Assembly (NCBI RefSeq): GCF_007556685.1 | Contig: NZ_VJON01000004.1 | Coordinates: 1-64,000 of the forward strand | DNA from: Tepidimonas charontis | Lineage (GTDB): Bacteria > Pseudomonadota > Gammaproteobacteria > Burkholderiales > Burkholderiaceae_C | Direction of reading: 5' to 3' | Length of the DNA stretch: 64,000 bases | Shown: one piece after another, positions 19,097 through 32,397 of the stretch | How the letters are laid out: the number at the start of each line of letters is the position of its first letter | Numbering within the stretch: position 1 is the stretch's first letter | Notes under the pieces: generated by a model | What the model was told of the DNA's origin: nothing | Seen by the model: the letters and a program-made list of their open reading frames with translations, nothing else | Database searches by the model: none | Made by a program: the position numbers and the translations under genes

Positions 19097-21187
19097 CTAC
19101 GCACTCGTCGCCAGGGCCTCGTCTGCGGCGCCGTGGGCCCCCAGCACGCGGTCCTTGAGCTGCATGAGCTGGTCGCGTACCCGAGCGGCAGCCTCGAACT
19201 CCAGGTTGCGGGCGTGCTCCAGCATCTGCCTCTCCAGCCGCTTGATCTCGCGCGCCAGGGCCTTCTCGTCCAGCGCCTGCAAGGCTTCGGCTTGCTCGCG
19301 CAGCCGGCGTTGGCGTTGCTCGGCTTCGGCCGCCTTGTCGCTGACCACGCCTTCGATCAGATCCTTGATGCGCTTGCTCACCCCACGCGGGGTGACGCCA
19401 TGCGCGGCGTTGTAGGCGAGTTGCTTGGCGCGCCGACGTTCGGTTTCCTCGATGGCGCGGCGCATCGAATCGGTGACGGTATCGGCATAAAGGATGGCCA
19501 TGCCATTGAGGTTGCGCGCGGCGCGGCCGATGGTCTGAATGAGGCTGCGTTCGGCGCGCAAAAACCCTTCCTTGTCGGCGTCCAAAATGGCGACCAGCGA
19601 CACTTCCGGAATGTCCAGCCCCTCACGCAGCAGGTTGATACCGACCAAGACGTCGAACGCACCCAGCCGTAAGTCGCGGATGATTTCCACGCGCTCCACC
19701 GTATCGACGTCGGAGTGCAGGTAGCGCACGCGCACCCCATTTTCATTCAGATAGTCGGTGAGCTGCTCGGCCATGCGCTTGGTCAGCGTGGTCACCAGCA
19801 CGCGTTCGTCGCGCTGCACGCGCAGCCGAATCTCCTGCAGCAGATCGTCCACCTGATGAGTGGCGGGACGCACCTGTACCACCGGGTCGACCAATCCGGT
19901 CGGGCGTACCACCTGCTCGACCACGCGCGAGCAGCGGCGCAATTCGTACTCGCCCGGCGTGGCGGAGACGAATATCACCTGCCGCATGCGCTGCTCGAAC
20001 TCCTCGAATTTCAGGGGCCGGTTGTCCAGCGCGCTGGGCAGGCGAAAGCCGTACTCCACCAAAGTGGTTTTGCGCGCCCGGTCGCCGTTGTACATCCCCG
20101 CCAGTTGGCCGATCATCACGTGGCTCTCATCCAAAAACATCAAGGCATCGGGCGGCAGGTAGTCGGTGAGCGTGCTGGGCGGCTCGCCCGGCGCCGCCCC
20201 AGACAAGTGGCGGGTGTAGTTTTCGATGCCCTTGCAGTGGCCGACTTCCACCAGCATTTCCAAGTCGAACCGCGTGCGCTGCTCCAGCCGCTGCGCCTCC
20301 AGCAGTTTGCCCATGGCCAGCAGTTCCTGCACCCTGGCTTGCAGCTCGTCCTTGATCGACTCCACGGCGCGCAGCACCTGCTCGCGCGGTGTCACGTAGT
20401 GGCTGCTCGGGTAGACGGTAAAGCGCAGCAGACGTTGACGGCTCTGCCCGGTCAGCGGATCGAACAGCGTCAACGACTCGATTTCATCGTCGAAGAGCTC
20501 GACGCGCAGCGCCAGCTCGGAGTGCTCGGCAGGGAAAATATCGATGACGTCGCCGCGCACCCGGAATTTGCCACGCACGAACTCTTGCTCATTGCGCTGG
20601 TACTGCATGCGCACCAGCTGCGCGATGATGTCGCGCTGGCTGAGGCGGTCGCCCGTGCGCAGCGTCAGGATCATGCGGTGGTAGTGCTCGGGCTTGCCGA
20701 TGCCGTAGATGGCGCTGACGGTGGCGACGATGACGACGTCGCGGCGCTCCAGCAAGCTCTTGGTACAGCTCAGCCGCAGCTGCTCGATGTGCTCGTTGAT
20801 GGCGCTGTCTTTTTCGATATAGAGATCGCGCTGTGGCACATAGGCCTCTGGTTGGTAGTAATCGTAATAGCTGACAAAGTACTCGACCGCGTTTTTGGGA
20901 AAAAACTCTCGAAATTCGCTGTAAAGCTGTGCCGCCAAAGTCTTGTTTGGGGCAAAGACGATCGCCGGCCGGCCCAGGCGCGCGATCACATTGGCCATGG
21001 TGAAGGTTTTGCCCGAACCGGTGACGCCCAGCAGCGTCTGAAAGGCTTCGCCGTCCAGCACCCCTTCGACGAGTTGCTCGATGGCCGCGGGCTGATCCCC
21101 CGCCGGTGGGTAAGGTTGAAACAGCTCGAAAGGCGAGCCGGGAAAGCGGACCATTTGGCCGCTGGCAGGCAGAGGTGTGGAGGACAT
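19097..21187 (-). CDS. uvrB: Excinuclease ABC subunit B
   Basis: The 696-residue helicase-like protein verifies DNA damage in nucleotide excision repair and recruits UvrC. It has Walker [15 protein letters not shown], the beta-hairpin region [12 protein letters not shown], Walker B MFLDESHV, helicase motif [11 protein letters not shown], and a C-terminal UVR motif around [13 protein letters not shown]. The ATG at 21187 ([11 protein letters not shown]) fits the family. The frame stays open far upstream, but that part lies antisense to tyrB and is not coding. No LexA-type box was seen in the 200-base gap to tyrB. Confidence 0.96.
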   Translation of the reverse strand: MSSTPLPASGQMVRFPGSPFELFQPYPPAGDQPAAIEQLVEGVLDGEAFQTLLGVTGSGKTFTMANVIARLGRPAIVFAPNKTLAAQLYSEFREFFPKNAVEYFVSYYDYYQPEAYVPQRDLYIEKDSAINEHIEQLRLSCTKSLLERRDVVIVATVSAIYGIGKPEHYHRMILTLRTGDRLSQRDIIAQLVRMQYQRNEQEFVRGKFRVRGDVIDIFPAEHSELALRVELFDDEIESLTLFDPLTGQSRQRLLRFTVYPSSHYVTPREQVLRAVESIKDELQARVQELLAMGKLLEAQRLEQRTRFDLEMLVEVGHCKGIENYTRHLSGAAPGEPPSTLTDYLPPDALMFLDESHVMIGQLAGMYNGDRARKTTLVEYGFRLPSALDNRPLKFEEFEQRMRQVIFVSATPGEYELRRCSRVVEQVVRPTGLVDPVVQVRPATHQVDDLLQEIRLRVQRDERVLVTTLTKRMAEQLTDYLNENGVRVRYLHSDVDTVERVEIIRDLRLGAFDVLVGINLLREGLDIPEVSLVAILDADKEGFLRAERSLIQTIGRAARNLNGMAILYADTVTDSMRRAIEETERRRAKQLAYNAAHGVTPRGVSKRIKDLIEGVVSDKAAEAEQRQRRLREQAEALQALDEKALAREIKRLERQMLEHARNLEFEAAARVRDQLMQLKDRVLGAHGAADEALATSA

Positions 21188-21388
21188 GGCGGTGATGATA
21201 GTTCGACCTCGGTGACGCGCGCCGACGACCACGCCGCCACGCCGCCAGGCACGGGCACACCCCCCTGTGGCGCCTGCCGCAGGGCCGCACGCTAAAATAA
21301 TAAAGTTTGCCTTTGCCGCAGACGGCGGCCCCTCGAGGCGGCCGGCGTCCGTTCTTTTATCCCCTCCTTTTCCGTCAGGTTGCTGTCC

Positions 21389-22585
21389 ATGTCGCTTTTT
21401 GCCGCCGTCGAAATGGCCCCGCGTGACCCGATTTTGGGTCTGAATGAGCAGTTCGCTGCCGACCCCCGCCCCAACAAGGTCAATCTGGGGGTGGGCGTGT
21501 ACTATGACGACAACGGCAAACTGCCGCTGCTGCAATGCGTGCGCGAGGCCGAGCAGCGCTTGTTGGCCCAGCCCAGCGCGCGCGGTTACTTGCCCATCGA
21601 CGGCATGCCCGCCTACGACCAGGCGGTCAAGGCGTTGGTATTCGGTGCCGACAGCGAAGTGGTGCGCACCGGCCGTGTCGCCACCGTGCAAGCCTTGGGC
21701 GGCACCGGCGGCTTGAAAATCGGGGCCGATTTCTTGAAAAAGTTGCTGCCGTCGGCGCAGGTGTTGATCAGCGATCCGAGCTGGGAGAACCACCGCGCGC
21801 TGTTTGGCAACGCCGGCTTTGCCGTGCACACCTACGCTTACTACGACGGCGCCCGGCGCGGCGTCGATGTGGAGGGGATGCTGGCGAGTCTGCGCGCCGC
21901 CGCTCCGGGCACCATTGTCGTGCTGCACGCCTGCTGCCACAACCCAACTGGCTATGACCTGACGCCAGCGCAGTGGGATGCCGTGGTGGCGGTGGTGCGC
22001 GAGCGCGGCCTGGTGCCGTTTCTGGATATGGCGTATCAAGGGTTTGGCCATGGCATTGCCGAAGACGGCGCGGTCGTCGGCAAGTTCGTGGACGCCGGGC
22101 TGGACGTCTTCGTCGCCACCTCGTTTTCCAAGAGCTTTAGCCTGTATGGGGAGCGCGTCGGCGCCCTGTCGGTGGTGTGCGCCAGCCGGGACGAAGCCGA
22201 GCGCGTGCTGTCGCAGCTCAAGGTCGTGGTGCGGACCAACTACTCCAACCCGCCCACCCACGGGGCAGCGGTGGTGGCCACGGTGCTCAACACGCCCGAG
22301 TTGCGCGCCCTGTGGGAGCAGGAGCTCGGCGAGATGCGCACCCGCATTCGTGCCATGCGGCAACGCCTGGTCGATGGCCTCAAGGCCGCCGGCGTGGAAC
22401 AGGATATGTCGTTCATCACGCAGCAGCTGGGTATGTTCAGCTACTCGGGCCTGAGCAAAGACCAGATGGTGCGCCTGCGCCAGGAGTTCGGGGTCTATGG
22501 TACGGATAGCGGGCGTATGTGTGTGGCCGCGCTCAACAGCCGTAATGTGGACTACGTGTGCCAGGCGATCGCCGCGGTGCTGTGA
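21389..22585 (+). CDS. tyrB: Aromatic amino acid aminotransferase (class I PLP)
   Basis: The 398-residue transaminase matches the AspC/TyrB group. Its N-terminus reads [19 protein letters not shown] and the PLP lysine is in [14 protein letters not shown]. The arginine for the alpha-carboxylate is near the end (GRMCVAALN). It interconverts aromatic or dicarboxylic amino acids and their keto acids. The ATG at 21389 fits the family; one three codons upstream is less likely. The aspC/tyrB distinction is not certain from sequence alone. It is divergent from uvrB. Confidence 0.88.
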   Translation: MSLFAAVEMAPRDPILGLNEQFAADPRPNKVNLGVGVYYDDNGKLPLLQCVREAEQRLLAQPSARGYLPIDGMPAYDQAVKALVFGADSEVVRTGRVATVQALGGTGGLKIGADFLKKLLPSAQVLISDPSWENHRALFGNAGFAVHTYAYYDGARRGVDVEGMLASLRAAAPGTIVVLHACCHNPTGYDLTPAQWDAVVAVVRERGLVPFLDMAYQGFGHGIAEDGAVVGKFVDAGLDVFVATSFSKSFSLYGERVGALSVVCASRDEAERVLSQLKVVVRTNYSNPPTHGAAVVATVLNTPELRALWEQELGEMRTRIRAMRQRLVDGLKAAGVEQDMSFITQQLGMFSYSGLSKDQMVRLRQEFGVYGTDSGRMCVAALNSRNVDYVCQAIAAVL

Positions 22586-22645
22586 CCCTGTCTCCCAGGT
22601 GACGGTCTATCCGGGTTGATGGGCATGGCGCAAACATTCGGTTCC

Positions 22646-22654
22646 TGTTATATT
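22646..22654 (+). promoter_or_regulatory. Extended -10 promoter of phaZ
   Basis: TG at 22646-22647, one base, then TATATT at 22649-22654 make an extended -10 box. No clear -35 box is present. It lies directly before the palindrome at 22655-22669 and 31 bases before the phaZ ATG. Confidence 0.55.
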
Positions 22655-22669
22655 TGTTGCACTGCAACA
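22655..22669. promoter_or_regulatory. PhaR-like operator at the phaZ promoter
   Basis: TGTTGCA-C-TGCAACA is a perfect 7-1-7 palindrome just downstream of the -10 box, over the expected start of transcription. TGC-rich palindromes with a TTGCA/TGCAA core are bound by PhaR, the repressor that leaves DNA when PHA granules form. The PhaR assignment is inference, since phaR is not in the window. Confidence 0.6.
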
Positions 22670-22684
22670 TAAAAGGCCGACGCC

Positions 22685-24076
22685 ATGCTGTATCACCTGT
22701 ATGAGGCGCAACGCGCCCTGATGGAGCCGTTTTCTGACTTCGCAGCAGTGGCGGCGAAGCTGTTCGCCACGCCGACGTCGCCCTTGGCGCAGACACCGTT
22801 TGCGCAGCGTATCGCCGCGGGCTACGACCTGCTGCACCGCCTGGGCAAGGATTACGAGAAACCCGAGTTCGGCATCCGCGAGGTGGATGTCAACGGCGTG
22901 CACGTCACGGTGCACGAGCGCGTCGAAATCGACAAGCCGTTTTGCCAGCTGCGCCGCTTCAAGCGCTACGCCGACGATCCGCAGACGTTGTTGCGTCTGA
23001 AGGAGCAGCCCGTGGTGTTGATCGTGGCGCCCTTGTCTGGCCACTACGCCACCTTGCTGCGCGATACCGTGCGCACCATGCTGCGCGACCACAAGGTCTA
23101 CATCACCGACTGGAAGAACGCGCGTATGGTGCCGCTGTCCGAGGGCGACTTCCACCTCGATGACTACGTTCACTATGTCGAGGAGTTCATCCGCTACCTG
23201 CAGCGGCGTTACGGGAACTGTCACGTCATGAGCGTGTGCCAGCCCACCGTGCCGGTGTTGGCGGCGGTGTCGCTGATGGCCAGCCGCGGCGAAAAAACCC
23301 CGCTGTCGATGACGATGATGGGCGGCCCCATCGACGCGCGCAAATCCCCCACGGCCGTCAATAACCTGGCGTTGCAGCGCAGCTACGCCTGGTTCGAAAA
23401 CAATGTCATCTACCGCGTGCCCACCGGTTTTCCGGGTGAAGGGCGACGCGTGTATCCGGGGTTCCTGCAGCATGCCGGGTTCATCGCGATGAACCCGAGT
23501 CGCCATGTCAATAGTCATTACGACTATTTCCAGCACCTGGTCCAAGGCGACAACGAAAGCGCCGAGGCGCACCGCCAGTTCTACGACGAGTACAACGCCG
23601 TGCTGGACATGGACGCCAACTACTACCTGGAGACGATCCGCACCGTGTTCCAGGAGTTTCGCCTGGTTCAAGGCACCTGGGACGTGCGGCGACCGGACGG
23701 GGGCGTGGAGCGCGTGCGCCCACAAGATATCCGCGACACGGCCCTGCTCACCGTCGAGGGTGAGCTGGACGATATCTCCGGCAGTGGCCAGACGCGCGCC
23801 GCGCACGATCTCTGCACTCAAATCCCGGGCCAGCACAAACAGCACTTCGAAGTCGAAGGGGCGGGCCACTACGGCATCTTCAGTGGTCGCCGCTGGCGGC
23901 AGATGGTATATCCGGTGGTGCGGGATTTCATTCGCGCCCACCAGCCGGCGATGGGCGGTGCCGACTTGGCGGCAGTGCAAACCGAGGCCGAGTTGATGGC
24001 CTCGGCGATCCGGCGCGAGGAAGGTTCCCATACCCGCTCGGGCCGCACGCGCCGCGGCGACGAAGCCGCGCTGTGA
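22685..24076 (+). CDS. phaZ: Intracellular polyhydroxyalkanoate depolymerase
   Basis: The 463-residue enzyme mobilises stored polyhydroxybutyrate. It belongs to the C. necator PhaZ1 group, with the nucleophile cysteine C185 in [13 protein letters not shown] and a C-terminal histidine in [13 protein letters not shown]. Length and the N-terminus [16 protein letters not shown] fit. It is preceded by an extended -10 box and a PhaR-like palindrome, so it may be induced with storage. The extreme C-terminus (after about 425) is charged and less conserved. It overlaps the next gene by four bases (GTGA). Confidence 0.94.
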   Translation: MLYHLYEAQRALMEPFSDFAAVAAKLFATPTSPLAQTPFAQRIAAGYDLLHRLGKDYEKPEFGIREVDVNGVHVTVHERVEIDKPFCQLRRFKRYADDPQTLLRLKEQPVVLIVAPLSGHYATLLRDTVRTMLRDHKVYITDWKNARMVPLSEGDFHLDDYVHYVEEFIRYLQRRYGNCHVMSVCQPTVPVLAAVSLMASRGEKTPLSMTMMGGPIDARKSPTAVNNLALQRSYAWFENNVIYRVPTGFPGEGRRVYPGFLQHAGFIAMNPSRHVNSHYDYFQHLVQGDNESAEAHRQFYDEYNAVLDMDANYYLETIRTVFQEFRLVQGTWDVRRPDGGVERVRPQDIRDTALLTVEGELDDISGSGQTRAAHDLCTQIPGQHKQHFEVEGAGHYGIFSGRRWRQMVYPVVRDFIRAHQPAMGGADLAAVQTEAELMASAIRREEGSHTRSGRTRRGDEAAL

Positions 24077-24789
24077 GCATGGGCAGCGACAGCGCCGTGT
24101 CCGGGCCCGAAGCAACGTGCGCGGCATTGACCGAGCGCATCGACGCCGTTTTACCGCAGACGCAGTGCAGGCGCTGTGGTTATCCCGATTGCCGCGCCTA
24201 CGCCGAGGCCATCGCGCGTGGCCAAGCCGACATCAACCGCTGCCCGCCAGGCGGGGCCGAGGGGATCGAGCGGCTCGCCGCGGTGACGGGCCGCCCGGTC
24301 CTTCCGCTGGATCCGGCGTGTGGACGGGAGCAGCCGCTGGCCGTGGCCGTGATCGACGAGACCTGGTGTATCGGCTGCACCTTGTGCCTGAAGGCCTGCC
24401 CGACCGATGCGATCGTCGGCGCCAACAAGCGCATGCACACCGTGATCGAAGGGTATTGCACGGGGTGTGAGCTGTGTGTTCCGGTGTGCCCGGTGGACTG
24501 TATCGCAATGGTCAACGTCAGCGGGCAGCGCACGGGCTGGGCGGCTTGGACGCCGGCCCAGGCCGAGCAGGCGCGTACGCGTTACCAGGCGCGGCAAGCA
24601 CGGCGGTCGCGCGAGGTCGAGGAGCAGGCCGAGCGTCGCCTGCACAAGGCACAAGCCAAGCTCGCGGATCTGTCCGCCCACTCCAAACACAGCGACCCCG
24701 CGGTGCTGCAGCGCAAGCGCGCCCTGATCGAAGCGGCCATCGCCAAGGCCCGCGCGGCGCGAGCGGCCGCCGCGCCCCCGCCGCAGTAA
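24073..24789 (+). CDS. RnfB-like 4Fe-4S electron-transfer protein, orphan
   Basis: The 238-residue protein has an N-terminal RnfB-type cluster motif (C32, C35, C40, C57 in [10 protein letters not shown] and NRCPP). Two ferredoxin motifs follow (C99, C102, C105, C109 and C129, C132, C135, C139). A charged, helical C-terminus (about 155-238) ends it. The N-terminal membrane helix of RnfB in the Rnf/Rsx complex is missing, and no other rnf genes are near. It is probably a soluble electron carrier. The start is the GTG overlapping the phaZ stop; an ATG at 24079 would drop two residues. Confidence 0.82.
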   Translation: MSMGSDSAVSGPEATCAALTERIDAVLPQTQCRRCGYPDCRAYAEAIARGQADINRCPPGGAEGIERLAAVTGRPVLPLDPACGREQPLAVAVIDETWCIGCTLCLKACPTDAIVGANKRMHTVIEGYCTGCELCVPVCPVDCIAMVNVSGQRTGWAAWTPAQAEQARTRYQARQARRSREVEEQAERRLHKAQAKLADLSAHSKHSDPAVLQRKRALIEAAIAKARAARAAAAPPPQ

Positions 24790-24807
24790 GGGCCAACGCC
24801 CGCTGCC

Positions 24808-25305
24808 TCAACCACCGGCATCCGTGTGGGCATCGGCCCAGGTCTTCAACGCCTGCACGACCTCGGGCGGTGCTTGCACCAGCTCGATCAACACCCCCTC
24901 TCCGCTCACCGGAAACTCGTCGTTTCCCTTGGGATGGATGAAGCAAATATCGAAGCCGGCCGCGCCGCGGCGGATGCCGCCGGGGGCAAAACGCACGCCC
25001 TGGGCGCTGAGCCACTCGACCGCACGCGGCAGATCGTCCACCCACAGCCCGACGTGGTTGAGCGGAGTGGCGTGCACGGCGGGTTTCTTTTCGGGGTCGA
25101 GCGGCTGCATCAAATCGACCTCGACGGCAAACGGACCGGTGCCGATGGTGCAGATATCTTCATCGACGTTTTCACGCTCGCTGACGAAGTAACCGGTCAC
25201 GGACAGGCCGAACAGCTCCACCCACAGGCGGCGCAAGCGTTGCTTGTCCAAGCCGCCGATGGCGATTTGCTGGATGCCCAGCACGCGGAACGGGCGCGCG
25301 CTCAT
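24808..25305 (-). CDS. VOC-family protein, probable methylmalonyl-CoA epimerase
   Basis: The 165-residue protein has two halves of the vicinal-oxygen-chelate fold. The second half ([21 protein letters not shown], then [11 protein letters not shown] and GVLIELVQ) resembles methylmalonyl-CoA epimerase. It overlaps pccA by four bases, in an operon that otherwise lacks the epimerase needed between carboxylase and mutase. The probable metal ligands are Q13, E62, H84 and E141. Classical epimerases have His at the first position, and the Q/E/H/E set is that of human glyoxalase I. Lactoylglutathione lyase is therefore an alternative; context favours the epimerase. Confidence 0.65.
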   Translation of the reverse strand: MSARPFRVLGIQQIAIGGLDKQRLRRLWVELFGLSVTGYFVSERENVDEDICTIGTGPFAVEVDLMQPLDPEKKPAVHATPLNHVGLWVDDLPRAVEWLSAQGVRFAPGGIRRGAAGFDICFIHPKGNDEFPVSGEGVLIELVQAPPEVVQALKTWADAHTDAGG

Positions 25306-27365
25306 CGCTCGAACTCCACGATCGGTTGATCGACCACCAGCGATTCGCCGGGGCGCGCCAGCACCTTGGCGACGACACCATCGGCGGCGGCAAAGAGAAC
25401 GTTTTCCATCTTCATGGCCTCGATGACGGCAACCCGCTCGCCCGCCTGAATCTTTTGGCCGGGTTGCACCGCCACCTCCACCAACAGGCCCGGCATCGGC
25501 GACAGCACATAGCGGCTCATGTCCGGCGGCGCCTTGAAGGGCATGAGGCGATAGAGCTCGGCCATGCGCGGCGACACCACCAAACATTCGAGCTGTGTGC
25601 CATTGTGTTGAACCACCAGCGCCAGTGGGTTTTTCACCGTGCCGCGCTCGACCTGGGCGGTGAACGGTACGCCGTTGCACTCGCCATGGATGACGATATC
25701 GTTCAGACGCGACGGCGAGCTGATTTTGTACCGGCGCGCTTGCGCGCCCTCGCCCACCAGCACCGAGGCATAGCCGGTTTCGCCGACGAACTCGTCCACA
25801 TGCACCGGGATGTAGCGGTGGCGGCCATCGGCGGCCAACTGGATGACGGTGTAGTCCTTGCCCACTTTGACGCCGTAGCCGGGCAACTGACCGCTGATGG
25901 CAGCCGCCCGCTCACGCGATTTGCGGCGCACGAAGGCCGCCAGCGCGACCAAAAAATCCGGATCGTCGTGGGGCACATCCTCCGCGCGGAAGCCGCGGCC
26001 GTAGTGCTGGGCGATGAAGCCGGTGTCGAAACGGCCCGCGACGAAGTCCGGATGCGACAGCAGCGCGGCTTGAAAAGGAATATTGCTGTTGATGCCGCGG
26101 ATGACGAAACCGTTGAGGGCCTCGCGCATTTTGGCGATGGCCTCCGCCCGATCCCGGCCATGGACGATGAGCTTGGCGATCATCGAGTCGTAGTACATGG
26201 GGATTTCGCCACCCTCGAATACCCCGGTGTCCACCCGCACGCCATAGCGGTGCGCGGTGTCGGCCGCCCACATCGTCTCGGTGGGCGGCTTGAAGTGCAC
26301 CAGCCGCCCGGTCGAAGGCAAGAAGTTGCGGAAGGGGTCTTCGGCGTTGATGCGGCATTCGATCGCCCAGCCTTCGCGCTTGACGTCGGCCTGCGTCAGC
26401 GGCAGCGGTTCGCCGGCGGCGATGCGAATCATCAGCTCGACCAAGTCCAGCCCGGTGATGCACTCGGTCACCGGGTGCTCCACCTGCAGCCGGGTGTTCA
26501 TCTCCAGGAAGTAAAAGCTCTGGTCCTTGCCGACCACGAATTCCACCGTGCCGGCGCTTTGGTACTGCACGGCCCGGGCCAGCGCCACGGCCTGCTCGCC
26601 CATGGCGCGGCGGGTGGCGTCGCTGATGAAGGGGCTGGGCGCCTCCTCGATCACCTTTTGGTGGCGGCGCTGGATCGAACACTCCCGCTCGTTCAGATAA
26701 ATGACATGGCCGTAGGCGTCGCCGAGCACTTGGATTTCGATGTGGCGCGGCTCCTCCACGAATTTTTCGATGAAGACGCGATCGTCACCGAAGCTGTTGC
26801 GCGCTTCGTTGCGGCACGAGGCAAAGCCGTCGAAGGCTTCCTTGTCGGTGAACGCCACGCGCAGACCCTTGCCGCCACCGCCGGCGCTGGCTTTGATCAT
26901 GACGGGGTAGCCGATGCGGCGCGCGATCTCGACCGCCTGCTCGGGCGTGTCGATCGGGTCGTTCCAGCCGGGAATGGTGTTGACCCCTGCTGCTTGAGCG
27001 AGCTTCTTGGAGGCGATCTTGTCCCCCATTGCGGCGATGGAAGCGTGCTTCGGGCCGATGAAGACCAGCCCTTCTTCTTCCACGCGGCGTGCGAAGTCTT
27101 CGTTTTCGGACAAAAAGCCATAGCCGGGGTGAATCGCCTCGGCGCCAGTGGCTTTGGCTGCGGCGATGATCTTGTCGGCGAGCAGGTAGCTCTCGCGACT
27201 GGGCGCGGGTCCGATGCAGACGGCTTCGTCGGCCAGACGAACGTGGCGTGCCTCGCGGTCGGCCTCGGAATAAACGGCGACCGTTGCAATGCCCAGTTTG
27301 CGTGCCGTGGCGATGACGCGGCAGGCAATCTCGCCGCGGTTGGCAATCAGGATCTTCTTGAACAC
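25302..27365 (-). CDS. pccA: Propionyl-CoA carboxylase alpha subunit (biotin carboxylase and carrier)
   Basis: The 687-residue subunit carboxylates biotin with bicarbonate and ATP and carries the biotin. An ATP-grasp biotin carboxylase domain covers residues 1 to about 450 ([30 protein letters not shown]). A linking BT domain follows, and then a C-terminal biotinyl domain with the lysine in [15 protein letters not shown] start at 27365 has a G-rich ribosome binding site (GGGGGG) about ten bases upstream. Biotin carboxylases for other acyl-CoAs look alike, but pccB and the mutase nearby point to propionyl-CoA. Confidence 0.92.
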   Translation of the reverse strand: MFKKILIANRGEIACRVIATARKLGIATVAVYSEADREARHVRLADEAVCIGPAPSRESYLLADKIIAAAKATGAEAIHPGYGFLSENEDFARRVEEEGLVFIGPKHASIAAMGDKIASKKLAQAAGVNTIPGWNDPIDTPEQAVEIARRIGYPVMIKASAGGGGKGLRVAFTDKEAFDGFASCRNEARNSFGDDRVFIEKFVEEPRHIEIQVLGDAYGHVIYLNERECSIQRRHQKVIEEAPSPFISDATRRAMGEQAVALARAVQYQSAGTVEFVVGKDQSFYFLEMNTRLQVEHPVTECITGLDLVELMIRIAAGEPLPLTQADVKREGWAIECRINAEDPFRNFLPSTGRLVHFKPPTETMWAADTAHRYGVRVDTGVFEGGEIPMYYDSMIAKLIVHGRDRAEAIAKMREALNGFVIRGINSNIPFQAALLSHPDFVAGRFDTGFIAQHYGRGFRAEDVPHDDPDFLVALAAFVRRKSRERAAAISGQLPGYGVKVGKDYTVIQLAADGRHRYIPVHVDEFVGETGYASVLVGEGAQARRYKISSPSRLNDIVIHGECNGVPFTAQVERGTVKNPLALVVQHNGTQLECLVVSPRMAELYRLMPFKAPPDMSRYVLSPMPGLLVEVAVQPGQKIQAGERVAVIEAMKMENVLFAAADGVVAKVLARPGESLVVDQPIVEFER

Positions 27366-27385
27366 GGTGTGTATCCCCCCTGGCC

Positions 27386-28918
27386 TCACAGCGGAATGTT
27401 GCCGTGCTTGCGCCACGGATTGTCGAGCTTCTTGTCTTTGAGCATGACCAGACTGCGGCAGATGCGCTTGCGCGTTTCGTGCGGCAGGATCACGTCATCG
27501 ATGTAGCCGCGCTCGGCCGCGACGAAGGGATTGGCAAAACGGCGTTTGTACTCGGCCTCGCGTTCGGCCAGCTTGGCCGGGTCTTTCTTGTCCTCGCGGA
27601 AGATGATCTCCACCGCGCCCTTGGCCCCCATGACCGCGATTTCGGCGTTGGGCCAGGCCAGGTTGACGTCGCCGCGCAGGTGCTTGGAGGCCATCACGTC
27701 GTAGGCGCCGCCGTAGGCCTTGCGGGTGATGACCGTGATTTTGGGCACGGTGGCTTCGGCGTACGCATACAGCAGCTTGGCGCCATGCTTGATGATGCCG
27801 CCGTACTCCTGCGCCGTGCCCGGCATGAAGCCGGGCACATCGACAAAGGTGATGACCGGGATGTGGAAGGCGTCGCAGAAGCGCACGAAGCGTGCCGCCT
27901 TGATGCTGCTCTTGATGTCCAGACAGCCGGCCAGCACCAGCGGCTGGTTGGCGACGATGCCCACCGTCTGCCCGTCCATGCGCGCGAAGCCGACGATGAT
28001 GTTCTTGGCGTAGTCGGGCTGGATCTCGAAGAAGTCGCCGTCGTCGACCGTCTTCAAAATCAGCTCCTTCATGTCGTAGGGCTTATTCGGGTTGTCCGGC
28101 ACCAGGGTGTCCAGGCTGAGTTCGGCGCGATCGATCGGATCGCCGCTGGGCCGCACCGGCGCTTTTTCACGATTGGACAACGGCAGGTAGTTGAACAGCC
28201 GGCGCACCATGAGCAGCGCCTCCACGTCGTTGTCGAACGCGCGGTCGGCCACTCCGCTGCGCGTGGTGTGGGTGGTGGCGCCACCCAGCTCCTCGGCGGT
28301 GACCTCTTCGTGGGTGACGGTCTTGACCACGTCCGGACCGGTGACGAACATGTACGAGGTGTCTTTGACCATGAAGATGAAGTCGGTCATGGCCGGCGAG
28401 TACACTGCCCCACCCGCACACGGGCCCATGATGACGCTGATCTGCGGGATCACCCCGGAGGCCAAGACATTGCGCTGGAACACTTCGGCATAGCCGCCCA
28501 ATGATGCCACCCCTTCCTGGATGCGGGCGCCCCCGGAGTCGTTGAGGCCGATGACCGGCGCACCCACCTTCATCGCCTGGTCCATGATCTTGCAGATTTT
28601 CTCGGCGTGCGCCTCGGACAGGGCACCGCCAAACACGGTGAAGTCCTGGCTGAACACGAAGACCAGGCGGCCGTTGATCATTCCGTAGCCTGTGACGACG
28701 CCGTCACCCGGAATTTTTTGCTCCGCCATCCCGAAGTCGGTGCAGCGGTGTTCGACGAACATGTCCCACTCTTCGAACGTGCCTTCGTCGAGCAGCACTT
28801 CCAGGCGCTCGCGCGCGGTGAGTTTGCCCTTGGCATGTTGGGCATCGATGCGCTTTTGCCCGCCGCCCAGCCGGGCCGCGGCGCGCTTGCGCTCGAGTTG
28901 GTCGAGGATGTCTTGCAT
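27386..28918 (-). CDS. pccB: Propionyl-CoA carboxylase beta subunit (carboxyltransferase)
   Basis: The 510-residue carboxyltransferase moves CO2 from biotin to propionyl-CoA, giving methylmalonyl-CoA. The N-terminus [20 protein letters not shown] and the acyl-CoA and biotin site stretches ([35 protein letters not shown]) are typical of PccB. A GGGAG ribosome binding site precedes the ATG at 28918. It lies 20 bases before pccA in the same operon. Confidence 0.94.
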   Translation of the reverse strand: MQDILDQLERKRAAARLGGGQKRIDAQHAKGKLTARERLEVLLDEGTFEEWDMFVEHRCTDFGMAEQKIPGDGVVTGYGMINGRLVFVFSQDFTVFGGALSEAHAEKICKIMDQAMKVGAPVIGLNDSGGARIQEGVASLGGYAEVFQRNVLASGVIPQISVIMGPCAGGAVYSPAMTDFIFMVKDTSYMFVTGPDVVKTVTHEEVTAEELGGATTHTTRSGVADRAFDNDVEALLMVRRLFNYLPLSNREKAPVRPSGDPIDRAELSLDTLVPDNPNKPYDMKELILKTVDDGDFFEIQPDYAKNIIVGFARMDGQTVGIVANQPLVLAGCLDIKSSIKAARFVRFCDAFHIPVITFVDVPGFMPGTAQEYGGIIKHGAKLLYAYAEATVPKITVITRKAYGGAYDVMASKHLRGDVNLAWPNAEIAVMGAKGAVEIIFREDKKDPAKLAEREAEYKRRFANPFVAAERGYIDDVILPHETRKRICRSLVMLKDKKLDNPWRKHGNIPL

Positions 28919-28968
28919 GGAAACTCCCGATGAATAAACAGAAAAAACCGCTGGGCCCAGCACCTTAC

Positions 28969-30026
28969 TCAGCGCAATGGTGTCGATTCGAGGGATGTGC
29001 ACGGCAGCCCCTGATCTGCCTGTGCATCCAAAAAGACGTGCAGTAACTCGCGCGCCGCCACGGAGGCCACCACACGCCCGGCCAGCACATCCTCGGTAAG
29101 CGCAGGCAGCCGCGCCCGCACAGCGGCGTGCTGGCCAAAGGCCTCGCGCAAACCCGCATCGATGCGCTCCCACATCCAGGCGGCGGCTTGGCGGCGCCGG
29201 CGCTCAGCCAGCGCGCCGTTGACCTCTTGCAGGTGGCGGTAGCGCTGCACCGCTTCCCAGAACGCCGCCACACCCTGGCCGGTGGCGGCGCTCAGCGTCA
29301 ACACAGTGGGCTGCCAGCGCGGCATGGTCGGATCGTCGGCCATGGCGCGTCCGTGCAACCCCAACAGCCGCAGCGCCGAGGTGATCTGGGCCTGCGCGCG
29401 CGTGGCGGCGTCGGGGTCGAGGTCGGCCTTATTGATGACGATGAGATCGGCCAGCTCCATGATGCCCTTCTTGATCGCCTGCAAGTCGTCTCCGGCATTG
29501 GGCAGCTGCAGCACACAAAACAGGTCGGTCATGTCCGCCACCGCGGTCTCGCTCTGTCCTACCCCCACGGTTTCGACGATGACGACGTCGTAGCCTGCGG
29601 CTTCGCACACCAGCATCGCCTCGCGGGTCTTGGCCGCGACACCACCCAGTGTGCCGCCGCTGGGGCTGGGACGGATGAAGGCATGCTCGTGCACGGACAG
29701 CTTTTCCATGCGCGTCTTGTCGCCCAGGATGGACCCGCCGGAGACGCTGCTGCTCGGATCCACCGCTAATACCGCCACCCGGTGGCCCCGTTCGATGAGG
29801 TAGATGCCCAGCGCTTCGATGAAGGTGCTCTTGCCGACTCCGGGGACGCCGCTGATGCCCAGCCGAAACGCGCGCCCGGTGTGCGGCAGCAAGGTGTTGA
29901 GCAACGCGTCGGCTATGCGTCGGTGGTCGGTGCGGGTCGACTCCAGCAACGTGATCGCCTTGGCCATCGCACGGCGCTGCACGGTCCCTTGGCCGTGCAA
30001 AATGCCCTCGACCCAGGGCACAGCGC

Positions 30027-30030
<4 letters not shown>
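28969..30030 (-). CDS. meaB: Methylmalonyl-CoA mutase chaperone GTPase MeaB (ArgK/YgfD)
   Basis: The 353-residue G3E-family GTPase protects the B12 mutase and controls its cofactor loading. The P-loop is [15 protein letters not shown], a switch region has ETVGVGQSE, and the base-recognition motif is NKADLD. The ATG at 30030 overlaps the mutase stop by four bases (ATGA), which indicates translational coupling. Older annotations call the family an arginine/ornithine transport ATPase, which is not supported here. Confidence 0.94.
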
Positions 30031-32192
<2,162 letters not shown>

Positions 32193-32362
32193 GGTGTTTG
32201 GCGGACAGCGACGAGGTGAGCGAGGCGGCCGCAGGCGGCGCCCATCGAATCGACCGCGTGCCGGCGTCGCGGATCGGCTGCGGCGCGTTTGCCGCGCCGG
32301 TGGCCGGCAACCGTGGCATCGACACGCTGGTGTAAGGCCAGAGTGTAACGCATTCATAATTA

Positions 32363-32391
32363 TTGATGCGAAATGCATCACGCGGTATCAT
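32363..32391 (+). promoter_or_regulatory. Promoter and palindromic operator of the GntR gene
   Basis: TTGATG (32363-32368) and TATCAT (32386-32391) are spaced by 17 bases, a good sigma-70 pair. Transcription would start at or next to 32398, the first base of the start codon. A perfect inverted repeat TGATGC-N5-GCATCA (32364-32380) covers the -35 and spacer, suggesting autorepression and control of the divergent mutase operon. Confidence 0.65.
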
Positions 32392-32397
32392 GCGAGT

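Noticed and set aside
21188-21388. LexA operator before uvrB
   Set aside because: No CTGT-N8-ACAG-like element was found in the gap between uvrB and tyrB.
21188-22363. In-frame N-terminal extension of uvrB by about 390 codons
   Set aside because: It lies antisense to tyrB. The UvrB family starts at the ATG at 21187, and the extra translation has no family similarity.
25326-27506. Plus-strand open frame of over 700 codons
   Set aside because: It is antisense to pccA, with no recognisable domain and no ribosome binding site context.
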